From positions 4,713,087-4,777,086 of the forward strand of contig OX442314.1 of NCBI GenBank assembly GCA_949358305.1: DNA of 64,000 nucleotides, read 5' to 3'. Shown one piece after another: positions 20,820 through 33,069 of the stretch (positions within the stretch are counted from its first letter, which is position 1; each line of letters begins with the position of its first letter). The DNA is from Strigamia acuminata (lineage: Eukaryota; Arthropoda; Chilopoda; Geophilomorpha; Linotaeniidae). Below the pieces are notes generated by a model. It did no database searches. It was not told where the DNA came from and worked only from the letters and a program-made list of their open reading frames with translations. The translations under genes and the position numbers were made by a program.

Positions 20820-22150
20820 TTATCATTTTAGTGAATTATTCATTGTTGGAAAGTAACTTAGATTACCCCATTAAATGTTTTGTATTTAGATTAAACTCAA
20901 ACACAAAACTGCAACTTCATCAAGTTGAGTTTCTTTGAAATTAGAAATTATACAGTATGTTTGGTGAATTATTCGTTCTTGGAACATTGAATTACAAATG
21001 AAATACTAGTATTTTGTATTTAGATTAAACTCATTCAACAAATGTTAGTGGTAGACAGACATCACATGGCATGAGTGATGCTGCACTGATCTCACTTAGA
21101 AGAAAACAACAACTAGAAACTATATTTGTATTGGCCTTTATTCACATGGTTGTCTAAGGCTTAGTTCCCAGAAATGTTTCCCTTGTCTGGTTTTCATTGC
21201 TACAATCCAACCCAATATCAACCCTTGACCGTGTTGTTAAGAGACCATGTGGCCAGCGAGATATGATTTCTGCTGTGTCTCTGCACAGGCTTGCTGAGAG
21301 CTTCAGGTCAGTACCTTCTCAGGTCACACGAGTGCGGTCATGCATCCGTTCATGGTAGTCTAAGAATGTCTCATTCATGAGACCTTGCCAGTCCTTTCTT
21401 TCCATTGGTTGCCAGACTACTTCCGGGACCGGCAGCACCACCTGACAGGGGGCGGTGCCCAGGATAAAAACTAGTAATAAGTGTCAGTAACCGACGGTCA
21501 CACAAACTCCGGCTTCATACGATTTTCTTTGAAGTTAAAAATTATATGGTATATCTTGTAAATTATTCATTTTTGGAACGTGACAGACTGACAAATGAAA
21601 TGTTTTGCATTTAGATTAAACTCATTCAACAAACTTCAACGTTATAGATTAGATTTTCTTTGAAATTAGAAATTGTACTTACATCTGGTGAATTATTCAT
21701 TCTTGGAAAGTAGCATGAATAACAAATGTAGAATTTTACATTTAGATTAAACTCACGGAAGAAACTTCAACGTCTAAAATTCATTTTCTTTGAAATTAGA
21801 AATTATACAGTACATCTGGTGAATTATTCACTGCTGAAGAGTAACATGAATAACAGATGAAAAATTTTGCATTTAGATTAAACTCATTCAACAAACTCCA
21901 ACGTCATAGATTAGATTTTCTTTGAAATTAGAAATTATATGTTACATCTGGTGAATGATTCTTTCCTGGAAAGTAACATGAATAAGAGATGTAGAATTTT
22001 GCATTTGGATTAAACTCACGCAAGAAACGTCAACGTCTAAAATTCATTTTCTTTGTAATTAGAAATTATACAGTACATCTGGTGAATTATTCATTCCTGG
22101 AAAGTAACATGAATAACAGATGAAAAATTTTGCATTTAGATTGAACTCAT
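20820..22150 (+). repeat. ~130-bp satellite array upstream of gene B
   Basis: Same family and same interrupting block (about 21045-21510) as at 2580-3835. Units are marked by TTTCTTTGAAATTAGAAATT. Confidence 0.85.
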
Positions 22151-23289
22151 GCGGTATCCGATCACTTCAGTGACCATCGTGAAGTCGTGAAGTCATGAAC
22201 TGGAGAAAACGGTAAGTCAAATTTTGAATTGAAGATACAGTGTACTCATTTGGAAAGATGTGTGATCCAAACAGGTTTGCTGGACCCAACGTATAGCCAG
22301 TAATGTTATATTCCCTCTCCTAGCCTGTTAGTCTGGATAACTTTCTTAGATCGTCCTATGTCCAAGCTTCACAGAGTTTACTGTAGATATGAGAATGTAA
22401 CAGGTTAATTCTTTAAATAGTTTTTCTGTGATTCAGCGGATGGAAAGCAGGTGTAGTAGTTTTGTGAGTTTGGTAGGTAGTCGAGCTGCTCGGTTCCTCA
22501 GTGTGTTCTCTTGGTCAAAATGCAATCAGTTTGCAACAATTTGCAACAGTTGTGATTGCATTCCCAATGCATAAAGAATTTTATATTGTTATGTACACCA
22601 TGGGGTATGATATATATTGTCAGGTGCTTGGTTTTAATTTTAATCTCTTCCATCCTAAATTTTCTTATTTTTCAATTCATTTATTTTTATTTATTTTGCC
22701 GACTCACCTTTTGTAATGAATGCACATAAAAGATCTTTGTGCATTTTATGACTCTTAAACTTTTTAGTTTGCCCCATCCCTGATCATAATTGATATGACT
22801 TGTCAATCAAGTGATCAGACCTGACTTATGAGCTACATTACCTACAAAAATCACTTCTTGCTTAATTGTCAACAGAGTTCTATACGTGAGATCGTCATTA
22901 TAAATAGTGTTGTTATTCCAAAGAACTGGGATTTCTAACCGTCCAACTCAAATAATTGATGCAGCTTTGTAACTTCCTGTCTGCACATGAAGTAAAAACA
23001 CGGTTCTTGATGCGTTTTTTCGCGGACTCAATGATATATACCATAAATTAGAAATATGTAATGTTACCAGAGAATTTATAGATTTAAAGAAAGCTGCCAA
23101 ACTCGCCAATGTTACATGTAACAGTCATTAGTATAATTAAACACCACTTATTGTGAGATAAAGCAACTAATGAGTTTATTTCAGGCTGAATAATTTTAAT
23201 GAAAGGTTGGGCAAAGTACAAGTGCAAAGTACAAGAATTCGTTTTATGTTATTTGAACAAAGGGGGAATATTAATCGATATTGCTTGCC
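22151..23289. other. Shared upstream spacer (unit B)
   Basis: It matches 3836-4560 of unit A, with an extra AT-rich stretch at about 22605-22800. No gene is seen. Confidence 0.45.
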
Positions 23290-23820
23290 ATATTATTCTG
23301 TGACTGTTTGGCCACCCTAGTGGCCTACGTCACTCCAAACACCACCTGGCGGCCCCAAGCCGACCTCCTCTTGGAGGAGTGGACCGGCCTAGTAGGGGAG
23401 GTAAGAGCAGAGTGGTGTGGTGAGCGAGAGACTTGCTGAGGGAGCTGAGGGTGAAGACGTGTCAGGTGCAGCTGCCGCGCTCCTAACCATAAGTAGAGAC
23501 AACTACTGCTCAGTTCCGCTCACCATTCACCACTGTGACGCTCAGTGGCAGTCTCATTACTATGAGTGGCTACATGGGCTGTAGGTAAGTACAGCAGAAT
23601 GTTTGTCCGAGGCATCCGACCACGTCGTACACGGGCGTAAAGCCCTGTGTGCGACGAGCCGGTTGCCGGTGTAGCGTGCCTAAGAGCACTCTACACAGTG
23701 AGGCGAGAGGCCCCAACCCCTAGACAACGATTAAAGGCCAAAAGCCACCAATCTGGAGTCTCTGTCTCGCCTTTACGTGATGTAAGCGTCCCTCTCGTGT
23801 AGTAACTTCCCACACTATAC
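23290..23820 (+). repeat. GC-rich repeat, forward copy
   Basis: It contains ATTCACCACTGTGACGCTCA, CTACATGGGCTGTAGGTAAG and CCCCTAGACAACGATTAAAG in the family order. It is absent from the equivalent place in units A and C. Copy at 47773-48303. Confidence 0.65.
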
Positions 23821-24234
23821 GGGTCTGACCATAGCCAGTCACAATTCGATAATGCATTTAAACTACACAAGTGATGTAAAACAATATAAAGATATTATTG
23901 TTTAATTTCCACAATTAAACATTTTACATTTTCATTTTTAACAAATTTTGCTAACTTGCTCCTGGCGTTTGGTCAACTGTATTGAAGATTTGTTTCCGAA
24001 AGAAACAAAAGCAAAAGCTTAGCATACACCTAACTAATAAGGCCGTTTGAATCTAAATTGAAGAGTTAGAAAGATGAAGAAATTATCAAACTAAAAGCGT
24101 TTGTTCGTGTTTGTTCCCATTCAATTAGTCATATTTCTTTCAAAATATGATTGATGTTTGCTGTGTAATAAAAAACAGAATCATTTTCATGTCGTAAAAA
24201 TTCTCAAGTATTGATTTCAAAAACACTGGAAATA

Positions 24235-24998
24235 CAGGGTGGACAAAAAGTATGGTTCACAGTAAATAATTCCCAAACTGTTTTAGTTGTTGATTTAGCA
24301 AAATGATTGTAAGGGTAATTTTTTGGGGGAAATCCAATTATGACATCGAACTTGATCTCAGAGGTCATATTCAAGGTCATTCATCTTGTAACTCGAGAAC
24401 CGTGACAGATAGAGCAAAAAGGTGAATCAGAAAGTTGTAGAGCATCATCCAATTAATCAAGAACCGTTCTGAAAAAAATTATTTCTTACTGAAAAGTTTT
24501 GAGAAAAAAGGTCTGAAACATTAGTCTACTCAGCATTGTAACTCAGCTTTGTAACCTAAAACTATTGAGGCAACCAAGCTAATCCTCAATTAGGACACTT
24601 TATTCGGTCATACTTGTAAGTGGAAGAGAGGAAACACAAACAAAAAGAAATAAATTATTTTGGAAATACATTCCAACATGATAGTTTTAGGTTACAATGC
24701 TGAGTAGACTAATTTTTCAGACCTTTTTTCTCAAAACTTTTCAGTAAGCAATAATTTTTTTCAGAACGGTTCTAGACTAATTGGATGATGCTCTACAACT
24801 TTCTAATTCACCTTTTTGCTCTATCTGTCACGGTTCTCGAGTTACAATATGAATGACCTTGAGGATGACCTCAGAGGTCAAATTGGATATCATAATTGAA
24901 TTTCCCCCGACATTCTACCCTTACAATAATTTTGCTGAATCAACATCTAGAACAGTTTGGGAATTATTTACTGTGAACCATACTTTTTGTCCACCCTG
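24235..24998. mobile_element. 764-bp mariner/Tc1-like MITE with long inverted repeats
   Basis: CAGGGTGGACAAAAAGTATG and complement at the ends, TA on both sides, arms of roughly 330 bases. The paralogous site at 6487-6502 has one TA and no insert. There is no transposase frame. Confidence 0.88.
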
Positions 24999-25000
24999 TA

Positions 25001-26752
25001 TAATTCATAGCTTTTTTTAACGACGCACAATCTTCATCATAAAATGAATGATTTACTACCTTGTTTTTCTGTCTGCATTTGGAAGCAAGCAGTTGCTGAT
25101 ACTGAGTCAGCCGGGGCCAAGTTGTTCTAATATATCTAACACAACAGCTGTACGGTGTTAGAAACAAACAACGATAGATTTTACTCGTCGGCTGTCTCAT
25201 TCTAAGCTTGAGCCATCATTTGCAAACCTAAGTTCAGGTAAGCCTTCTAAAGATGAGTAAAACATCTTAAAGTTAAGAAATTTTGATTTTGACCAACAAC
25301 CAAAAATGAAACCACCAAAATAAACACCAAATTAAATCATTCTTTTCATTCTTTTTAAGAAAATTTTGTTTCAGCCATAAAAATTCATTCTAATAAGTTA
25401 TTCTATGTCCAAAACAAAAATTTATGTATGAGTGGGAAGAAAAATCAAACAGAATTTTGGCCAGTTAGTGTTAAAATTTCATTTCATTGTTAATTGACGT
25501 ACTGTATAGACTTAAAGTTTCGTACATTTTCTTAAGAATATGGAAATGAAAAACATTCAGATATTTGTGTTTTCCATTCAGACTAGCTCTTGTTTCCACC
25601 CAAAAATGTACAGTGATCAATTTTTAGCATTCTGCCCAGGTAGTGATATCGATGCGTTGTAACAAATACCATATGACTGTTATGGTTTTGCCCATGATAA
25701 CCTGGGGACTGGATACCATTGGGTGGGACGCATACTCACGTAAATAACAGACAAAGACTCCAAAGTGTTGAGTTGTTAGCCTTTCATCCTTTTATCTAGG
25801 GATTGGAGTCTCCCATCTACACCCGTGTTGGCAGTGCCACACCAGCAACCAACCCGTCACACACAAGGAAGGGTCCCCATGGGTGATGTGGCCGGTTAGA
25901 CATAACTATTCTGGCGTATTCACCCATGCGGCCCATGAAACCGCTCATGGAGGTTGTGGTGGATCCGACATCTCACCACTGCGCATCGCAGTAATGAATA
26001 GCTAGAGAGCAGAGTCAGCACAAAGCACGACTGCTCTTGCTAGCTTCAGGACTTCACTTCTACTGTCTCGCTTGAGATTCAGCACTTTCCTCTCTCCACA
26101 CACCACTCAGCTCCCCCTTCCCCACCCTGTGTCATACCACTCCACAAGGATGGACCTTGGGGCCATTGGGAAGTGTGTGGAGTGGGGCAGGTCACCTTTG
26201 GGTGGCCAAGCAGTCACAACTGATCTTGTGCATGTCTCCTAATGAGCCCGTTTATGTATACCAATTTGGTCTAACACTGCGCATAGGTTGTGGTATAACG
26301 AATATATTGTCAGAATTCGTTCGTTTTTTTTTTTACCTTAAAATAGGATTAAGTTTTTCTTTTCGACTTTGTGTCTTACCTTGATACTGGTTAGGTGTGA
26401 TGCATTCTTTAACATTGTCGCAGATATTAATTTGATCAATGTCGCCATATCGTTTTGTTTGGGCGTTGTGGTGGTTTCGTTGATCGTTTTGTTACCGTTG
26501 TCTATGAATAATTTCGTTTTGTTGTCGGTCAGCAAGATTACCTATATAGGTTCGTTTTTGCGTTCGTTTTTGCGTTCACTTGTAAAAGTGAACTAGTTGG
26601 CGATCTTAGTTCGCAAACTAACGAACTTTGTTCCCGAACGCGAACTGATAGTTCGCGTTCGACACAACACTCGCGCCGTGAGTCGACAATGAAGAGTTGG
26701 TAAACTTTTACCAAACTAGACTCTTTAATTTAAAATTTTAAATAGTTTAACG
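25001..26752. other. Shared upstream spacer with GC-rich repeat (reverse)
   Basis: It parallels 4640-5640 and 6500-7060 of unit A. About 25680-26220 is a reverse GC-rich repeat. The hairpin-rich segment 26570-26665 is the intact form of the Tc1 target. No gene is seen. Confidence 0.5.
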
Positions 26753-27024
26753 AAGTGGCTACGTTCACGTCCGACACTGAACGTATTGTTTTCAAGGCGC
26801 GCTTTGATTGGTTGAGAGATGCATTGACGAAAAACCCCGTTCTGTCTACATTGCCAAAAATAGATAAGGTTAGGTCTGCTAGGAAAAAAGAAGCGAACAC
26901 CTCGAAATACATCGATGTGAGAATACTTACATTGACTAAACGAAGTGCCATCGTTAGCTCCTAACCAATCACAGCGCGCCTTGAAAATAATACGTTCACG
27001 TCGGACGTGAACGTAGCCACTGCC
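26753..27024. mobile_element. MITE, same family as 1094-1394
   Basis: AGTGGCTACGTTCACGTCCG at the left; the right end, near 26994-27020, is its complement. Copy at 51240-51511. A remnant of the right half is at 35470-35560. Confidence 0.72.
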
Positions 27025-27131
27025 ATAGGTTAAATATACAAAGTTGTGACCGATTGCCAGTCACTTCGATACAATGCCCACAAAGAATAGTCCAACCCAA
27101 CCCCGCCCCGCCTAGTTCAGTTGATGGTTAA

Positions 27132-27620
27132 AGGTCAAGTGCACTGAGTGGGTTTTATTTTTTTTCTGATAGAGCATAATGAATAATAATTTTTCATATC
27201 AAAAAAAAATAAAATTTGGGCCTTTATCACTGTTTAATAACAATTGAAAAAGTTGACTTTTTCAATATGATGCATCATGGTTGTTGGCTGGATGACCTAC
27301 GTCATCAGTTCTGTGGTGGTTGGTGGTGGTGTTGTTGCGCATGCGCATCAGACTGCACATGCGCAAAAGACAGTTTTAAACTCGGCAATCAAGGTCATCC
27401 ATTATGAATCCACCCTAGGCTCGGAACTAGTTCCAGGTCAACTGAACTAGAGAACTGACAACGTCATACTCCCATGATTCTTTGCCTCGTCAACACCCGA
27501 TATTGCGATTGTTATTAAACAATGATAAAGGCCCAAATTTTATTTTTTTTTGACATGAAAAATTATTATTCATTAGGCCCTATCAGAAAAAAAATAAAAC
27601 CCACTCAGTGCACTTGATCT
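27132..27620. mobile_element. piggyBac-like MITE upstream of gene B
   Basis: TTAA at 27128-27131 and 27621-27624. The ends AGGTCAAGTGCACTGAGTGG and a one-mismatch complement continue as over 100 bases of inverted repeat. The same place upstream of genes A (near 10340) and C (near 35657) has a single TTAA and no insert. Confidence 0.88.
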
Positions 27621-27679
27621 TTAATGTAATCACATGACATTATATTGGGTGATGTCATAATAAAATACGAGATCACGTG

Positions 27680-27906
27680 GTAGCATCCTGCAACCAGCAA
27701 CTCCTCCTGGCATGGTGACATTGTATTAGTAAGTTAGGCCATATGGGTGTTTGTTGGTCTGGTTGACTTTTTTAAATGAATAAAATGTTACAACACACGA
27801 AAGCAATTTGCATAATATGTCAGCTGACAATCAATTAAAGTAATCAATATTAATCTCAACAGCTTCGTGCCACATCGATAACTGCACTTACAAGTTAGAA
27901 GAAATA
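27680..27906 (+). promoter_or_regulatory. Conserved 5' flank of gene B (candidate promoter/5' UTR)
   Basis: Counterpart of the block before gene A. A TTAA-flanked MITE at 27132-27620 sits just upstream only in this paralogue, which could change upstream regulatory spacing. The second copy is 52167-52393. Confidence 0.35.
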
Positions 27907-30758
27907 ATGGAGAGAGAGGATTCAAATCGACCAACAGGCCGAATTCAACAAATGAGAAGACGAAAACTGCTTCAACTTGTTCGCGTTACTATGTCGAAGC
28001 AACAGAGGACTCCGGATTTCATCAAAAGTTTGACAAAAATATTGGAGAAGAAAAGAAATATCAAGATTTTACTTTGTGTGTTACTAATTATCAATTTGGC
28101 AGCTTGTGTTTATCAAACAGTAGATCGGGTATTGTATTTCATGGACGAACCCACAGCAGTTGATGCACACATGATTGAAACAACGCATGGTTCCTTCCCC
28201 TATGTTTATTTATATCCGTTTACTACGCAAGAATTTAACAATTTCATTTTCAACAAAACAAAAAAATCTGACGACAAAGATCAATGTGCAGAAGATGAAA
28301 TATACCCAGAATTTTCAAAATTTAAAATCAGTGATATTCTACAATATTATACTACACTTAGTTACATAACTGATGCCTACTTCAAAACAGTAAATCATTT
28401 TCATTTTTTCTCCTGACCAAACTAAAAAAGTTTAATCAAATGAGGAAAAAATTATATTTGCAGCCTAGAATGCGCATTAACCTTACAATTGCAAATTATG
28501 AGACTGTGGGTTATGCCACTGCACAGGTTTCCAGTCGTAAGTCAACAATATTTCCTGTTTCCTTTATTTTTACAAGTTCCTTTTTCCCTTAGCAATTTCG
28601 TTTCCATATGGGAATCCTGCTTATAAGATGGTCATAAAAATTAATTTTCCCAAGCAATGTTCACATGTTCGAGTGAGTATTTAATTTCATCGACAATTCT
28701 CACAATTTATTTTGCATTTCTCACAGCCACAAAGTTGCACAACACATTTTTTAAACACTAAGCGTCCCTTTGTAGCTGTCAAAATTGCGAAATACTCAGT
28801 AATAAAATTTGATAATCATTCTTGAAACCATTGCATTCAATTTCAAGGTGTTAATAGATCCATCAGCAGTCGTGTATCATTTACACAAGCTATCCATCCA
28901 AGGCCTACAAATAAAACATGACAAACATACAGTTGGGATTAGAGTGCAAGAAGTAAGGATTAAATTAATAATTATTCACCCAGAAAAGAGAATTATTTTC
29001 TAGCCATTACTAAAAAGTATTTCTTGGATCTATCAGCTTTATTTAAGCACAATTGCTAATTATTTACTAATATGTAATAAGGGTCATCCGTAATTTACAT
29101 AATGTTGGGTTTTTGTTGACTAGAATTAACATCAAATTTCTGTTACAAGGTCGTAACAAATTCCCTCCCTCCCTCCCTAGAAAATGAGATAATAAAAAAG
29201 ACCGCCTTAAGATGCTGTGTTATTTAAGGAAGGCCCCTATAATCATACAGGAATTTGAAAAATTTATTTTAGTATCATTATATCAACACTAAGAAAAATC
29301 CATGCGATAATAATTTACACGATTGCTTACGCCCATGTCTCGTCAAAAGAATGAAATGCAAGTAAGTTTTTTAATTCGACTCAATAACAGAATTCGATAA
29401 AAGAATATTTATTTCTGTGCATAAATCACAAATCAAAACATTTCACAAAATATTTTTTTATCTGACTGCTGTTAATAAAAATTAGAAGTTAACTTAAATA
29501 AAGGTTGTCACATTAGATATCCATTTTATGAAGCGAGAAATCTGCCGGAATGCAATGACAAAGACACTTTGATTCAGTTCAAACAAATAGAAAACTTTAT
29601 CTTCATAAATGGTACAGAATCACAGTGTAGATGTGGCAATTTATGTGATGAGACAAGTTTCAGCCAAACATTCGAAAGAACACCTGGTGATGGAGATAAA
29701 ATTGACATTTATGTTGGCAATACTTTTGTTCGAACATTAATCGAACACTTTTCTTACGACATCATCAATTTGCTATGCGACATTGGAGGAAACATCGGCC
29801 TCTACTTCGGCATGTCTTGCTTGACACTGGTCGAAATATTCATTCACTTTTGCAAAATATGTGTCACCAAACCAACAACAAATTCCAAGTTAACAGATAA
29901 AATTGAAATGACGCTTGAAAATATGCAGAATCGCCGAAAACCAACTTTCGTTAAAAAGTTGATCAAAATCACAACATCACTTTTCCTTGGCTCGATATCA
30001 GTCTACTACATTTATCATTTGATTGATTCTTATTTTCAATTTCCACTCTTGAAAACTGTTAAACTCATTAGAGATGAAAAAATTCATTTTCCATTCATTA
30101 TTGCTTGTGCAGACAGTGCAAACATATTACATGCTAAAAGCCAATTAGCCCAAAAACTCAACTCAACTGATTGTGATCATTTCCAACTGTTGGATTTACT
30201 CCATCCACTATCTGAATTCGCAAATCAACCACTGCAACTGTGGAATGCCTCCTCTCTTTTTGATTTCTACGACAAACAACGGATATTATTACTCAAGGTA
30301 AAAAAATCAGAATATTAAATCATCAATTCAAACGTGTATAAATTTAACAAACTTGTAGACCGGGAAAACAGCAAAGGAAATTGAATTATATCTTCCCAAA
30401 TTATCATTAATACCGACAGTGTATGGAATGTGTACTGCGTTTAATCAAGGTAAAAAAACAAGTCACTTATAATTCTCACTAAAATATTTTTACACAGCTG
30501 ACAAGCCGTTTTCACGAAAGCAAAACTCTGTACTGATTTTCAATTGGCACAGTGGTCACTGTAGTTTTAAACGAGAAGTGAGATAGAAGTTTATCCTTCA
30601 TACTGTTAATTGCAGCAGTTACTAATTTGACTTTTGTATTCCAGCACTTCATTTTGCCAACAAATCAATTTTTTCATCCGAAATATCGTTTAGATGTATC
30701 CAACAACTTAGGTGTTTATGTCAACTTCGCCCCTCAAACGGTGAATTCAAAAAATGAT
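27907..30758 (+). CDS. Gene B: DEG/ENaC paralogue lacking the last two exons (truncated second domain)
   Basis: Exons by homology to gene A: 27907-28389, 28464-28536, 28593-28672, 28848-28952, 29273-29361, 29517-30297, 30359-30449, 30498-30577, 30645-30740. All are in phase without stops (626 aa). Domain 1 is complete, including the FPYVYLYP motif and G-M-S filter. Domain 2 has its TM1 and the YGMCTAFN motif. I find no counterpart of exons 10-11 (thumb/palm cysteines and the G-F-S pore helix) before gene C. Sequence matches intron 9 of A up to 30984 and then changes to an LTR-like element. Reading through the exon 9 donor adds six codons to a stop at 30756-30758, and AATAAAG lies near 30877, so a roughly 632-residue product with three membrane helices is possible. 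It could be a recent pseudogene, a subunit with one working pore domain, or could splice to exons 10-11 of gene C. The open frame over nine exons argues against long neutral decay. Confidence 0.75.
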
Positions 30759-30984
30759 TAATCCACTGACTATAAGGTTGCCCTTTCTCCCATTGGCCGA
30801 GTCTCACTACTTATAACCGTAGACTGTGTACTACCACAAAGAAAAGTAGTTTTTATTTTTGTGATTATTATAAAATAAAGATTAAAATGATACAATTTTA
30901 ATTTTATTTTATAGTAAAATGTTTTTTTCCGTTTATAAAATACAGTTTTATATATTATATGCTGTGTTTATTTCAACAAACATG

Positions 30985-32730
30985 TGTCACGGGCAGGCTA
31001 CCCACCCTTCCTTTTTAATTCATTTTCCACTTGGTTTAACTCATCCTAAGTTTTTCTTATTTTTTTCCAATCTCTCTTATCATCTAAGATAGATGATTCA
31101 TCTTTTTAAATATATGCGCAGCTTCAGCTCGAGCATGTTATTATTTTTAACAATAGGAATTATTTTACACCTTTCACCCCCTCACCCACTTTCATAGATC
31201 TGACCAGGTGACTCAAGTCTTCTTAGTCATCATTTTTCCTATCTAAACCACTTCTCACACCTCTGTCAACCGAGGATTAAATTTACGAACAACTTTAGAC
31301 AAAGGAAAAGTGGCAATATCGCCTTTACAAAATAAACCTTGAACAATCAAATCCTTGCTGGTAATATAATAATAAATACTAGTTGGTTTATTTGTCACAT
31401 AATTCTATTGAATTATGTGCAAACTTTACACCTGGTGAAGTCACCCTTCATCACCCACTGTGAGTTGGACTCCTTTGGATTATAGTCAAAAGGACTTAAT
31501 CCAAAATGTGTCCTGCGTATCCAGTTCCTGTAGTGGACCTAGTAGAAGACTATGTCCTGAGTATCCACTTCCTATGTTCTAGGATTGGATGAATTAGGCT
31601 GCCCAGTGATCCCATTGGATCACTGAACAGCTATTCTCCTCACCGAGTATATATTCCCTTGCAAAACGGATATAGCTCGCTCTTGTTCTTGTTTTGTTTG
31701 ATACCGATATTTACTTGAGCACATACTATACTTCTCTGCGTTCCGACAATCCATTGTAGAAATACTTTGTATTTAGTGTAAGTATCTAGAGTGGGTAGAA
31801 GACTCACAGACACACTTCCCGCCTCTTCATGCCAACATTCCGTTGTAGAAATGTAGTAACTAGAGTGGAGAGATTCACAGACACATTTAAGTGTAGTATC
31901 TAGAGTGGGGTACAACCCACAGACGCACTCCCTCCAGCTTCATGCCAACATTCCGTTGTAGAATGCAGAATCTAGAGTGGAGTAAAATTCACAGACGCAT
32001 TGGTAATGTAGAATCTAGAGTGGAGTATTTATATTTCACAGACGCATTATCAGAGTAATCGACGCGGAGTAATTTCCCGGTTACTCTCCCGCCAGCCAGA
32101 ACCGAGTGGAGTAATTTCCCGGCAATGGATAACCTTTCCTGCGAAATACCTTGATTCATTTCGTTGTTGGTTTGATGGAACATTTAAGTCTGACTTAAAT
32201 GTTGATTGCACTCGGGGCAAAAATAGCTCGGCGCTATTTTAATTATTTCTTTATTTTTATAGTTATTTATCCAGCTTTGAGAACACAATATCATGTTTAA
32301 TTCAATGGAATTTACGTGAATATTTATTCCAATTGTTTCATCATTCTTATGATCGCGCTGTGTAATTATTAACAATATAATAATTACACGTGTGATGATT
32401 GTGCCAAAGTCAACCGCACCTCTCGGATATAACACACCCAAGCCTAACCATTACACATCATTTTAGAACCAATCCAGGACCATTTGAAAGCCAGAACCAT
32501 ATTCAGACGACATCTTTTACGTCACCGTAATAAGAAAGATACACATTCTTATTACGAGACTGAAAACCGCAAGTGATATTATTTCAGGGCTTTTGCCAAC
32601 CCATTGTATATTTAACATGAAGTTATTTAGCCAGTTGTAGGCATAGGTTTTATATAAGTCTTCCATTCGTAATAAACTGTTATATGATTTGAGAAATCAC
32701 AAGCCTCCGTACGTTTACACTTTCACACGA
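30985..32730 (+). mobile_element. LTR-like element replacing the 3' end of gene B
   Basis: It begins TGTCACGGGCAGG exactly where homology to intron 9 of A and C stops. Near its right end it has TTTATATAAG followed by AATAAA, as in an LTR promoter/poly(A) region. Inside, 31780-32060 holds diverged repeats marked by TCTAGAGTGG and CACAGACGCA. No target duplication or internal coding region was found, so solo LTR is a guess and the right edge is approximate. Confidence 0.4.
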
Positions 32731-32785
32731 GTTCTCGCTCTAATTGTTAAGCAATTTGTATCTCGCCAAGTCAATCGTCACAAGT

Positions 32786-32940
32786 TTTCACTTGCTTTTT
32801 TTTATTTTTCTGAAAATATTACCAAAAATGATTTAACAATTGTGTTTCCACAACAAAAGAATCACATTAGGACTCGCTTTGGTTCCGGTGGTGAGTCGTG
32901 GAACCTGGAAACTGAGTCGTTCAATTTGTAAACTCGCCGC
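32786..32940 (+). other. Conserved block at the start of unit C
   Basis: Near-identical to 20537-20700, and defines the left edge of the older unit. Copy at 57273-57427. Confidence 0.4.
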
Positions 32941-33069
32941 TAGATGTCAGACAAGTAAGAAACAATTTCCAACATAGAAAAATTGGAAATAGTTTGATTT
33001 CATTTAAAAATCAATTTTTTAAGGCCAGGTGTGACATATCAATAGGCCACTTATTGCAATTGAATTATC

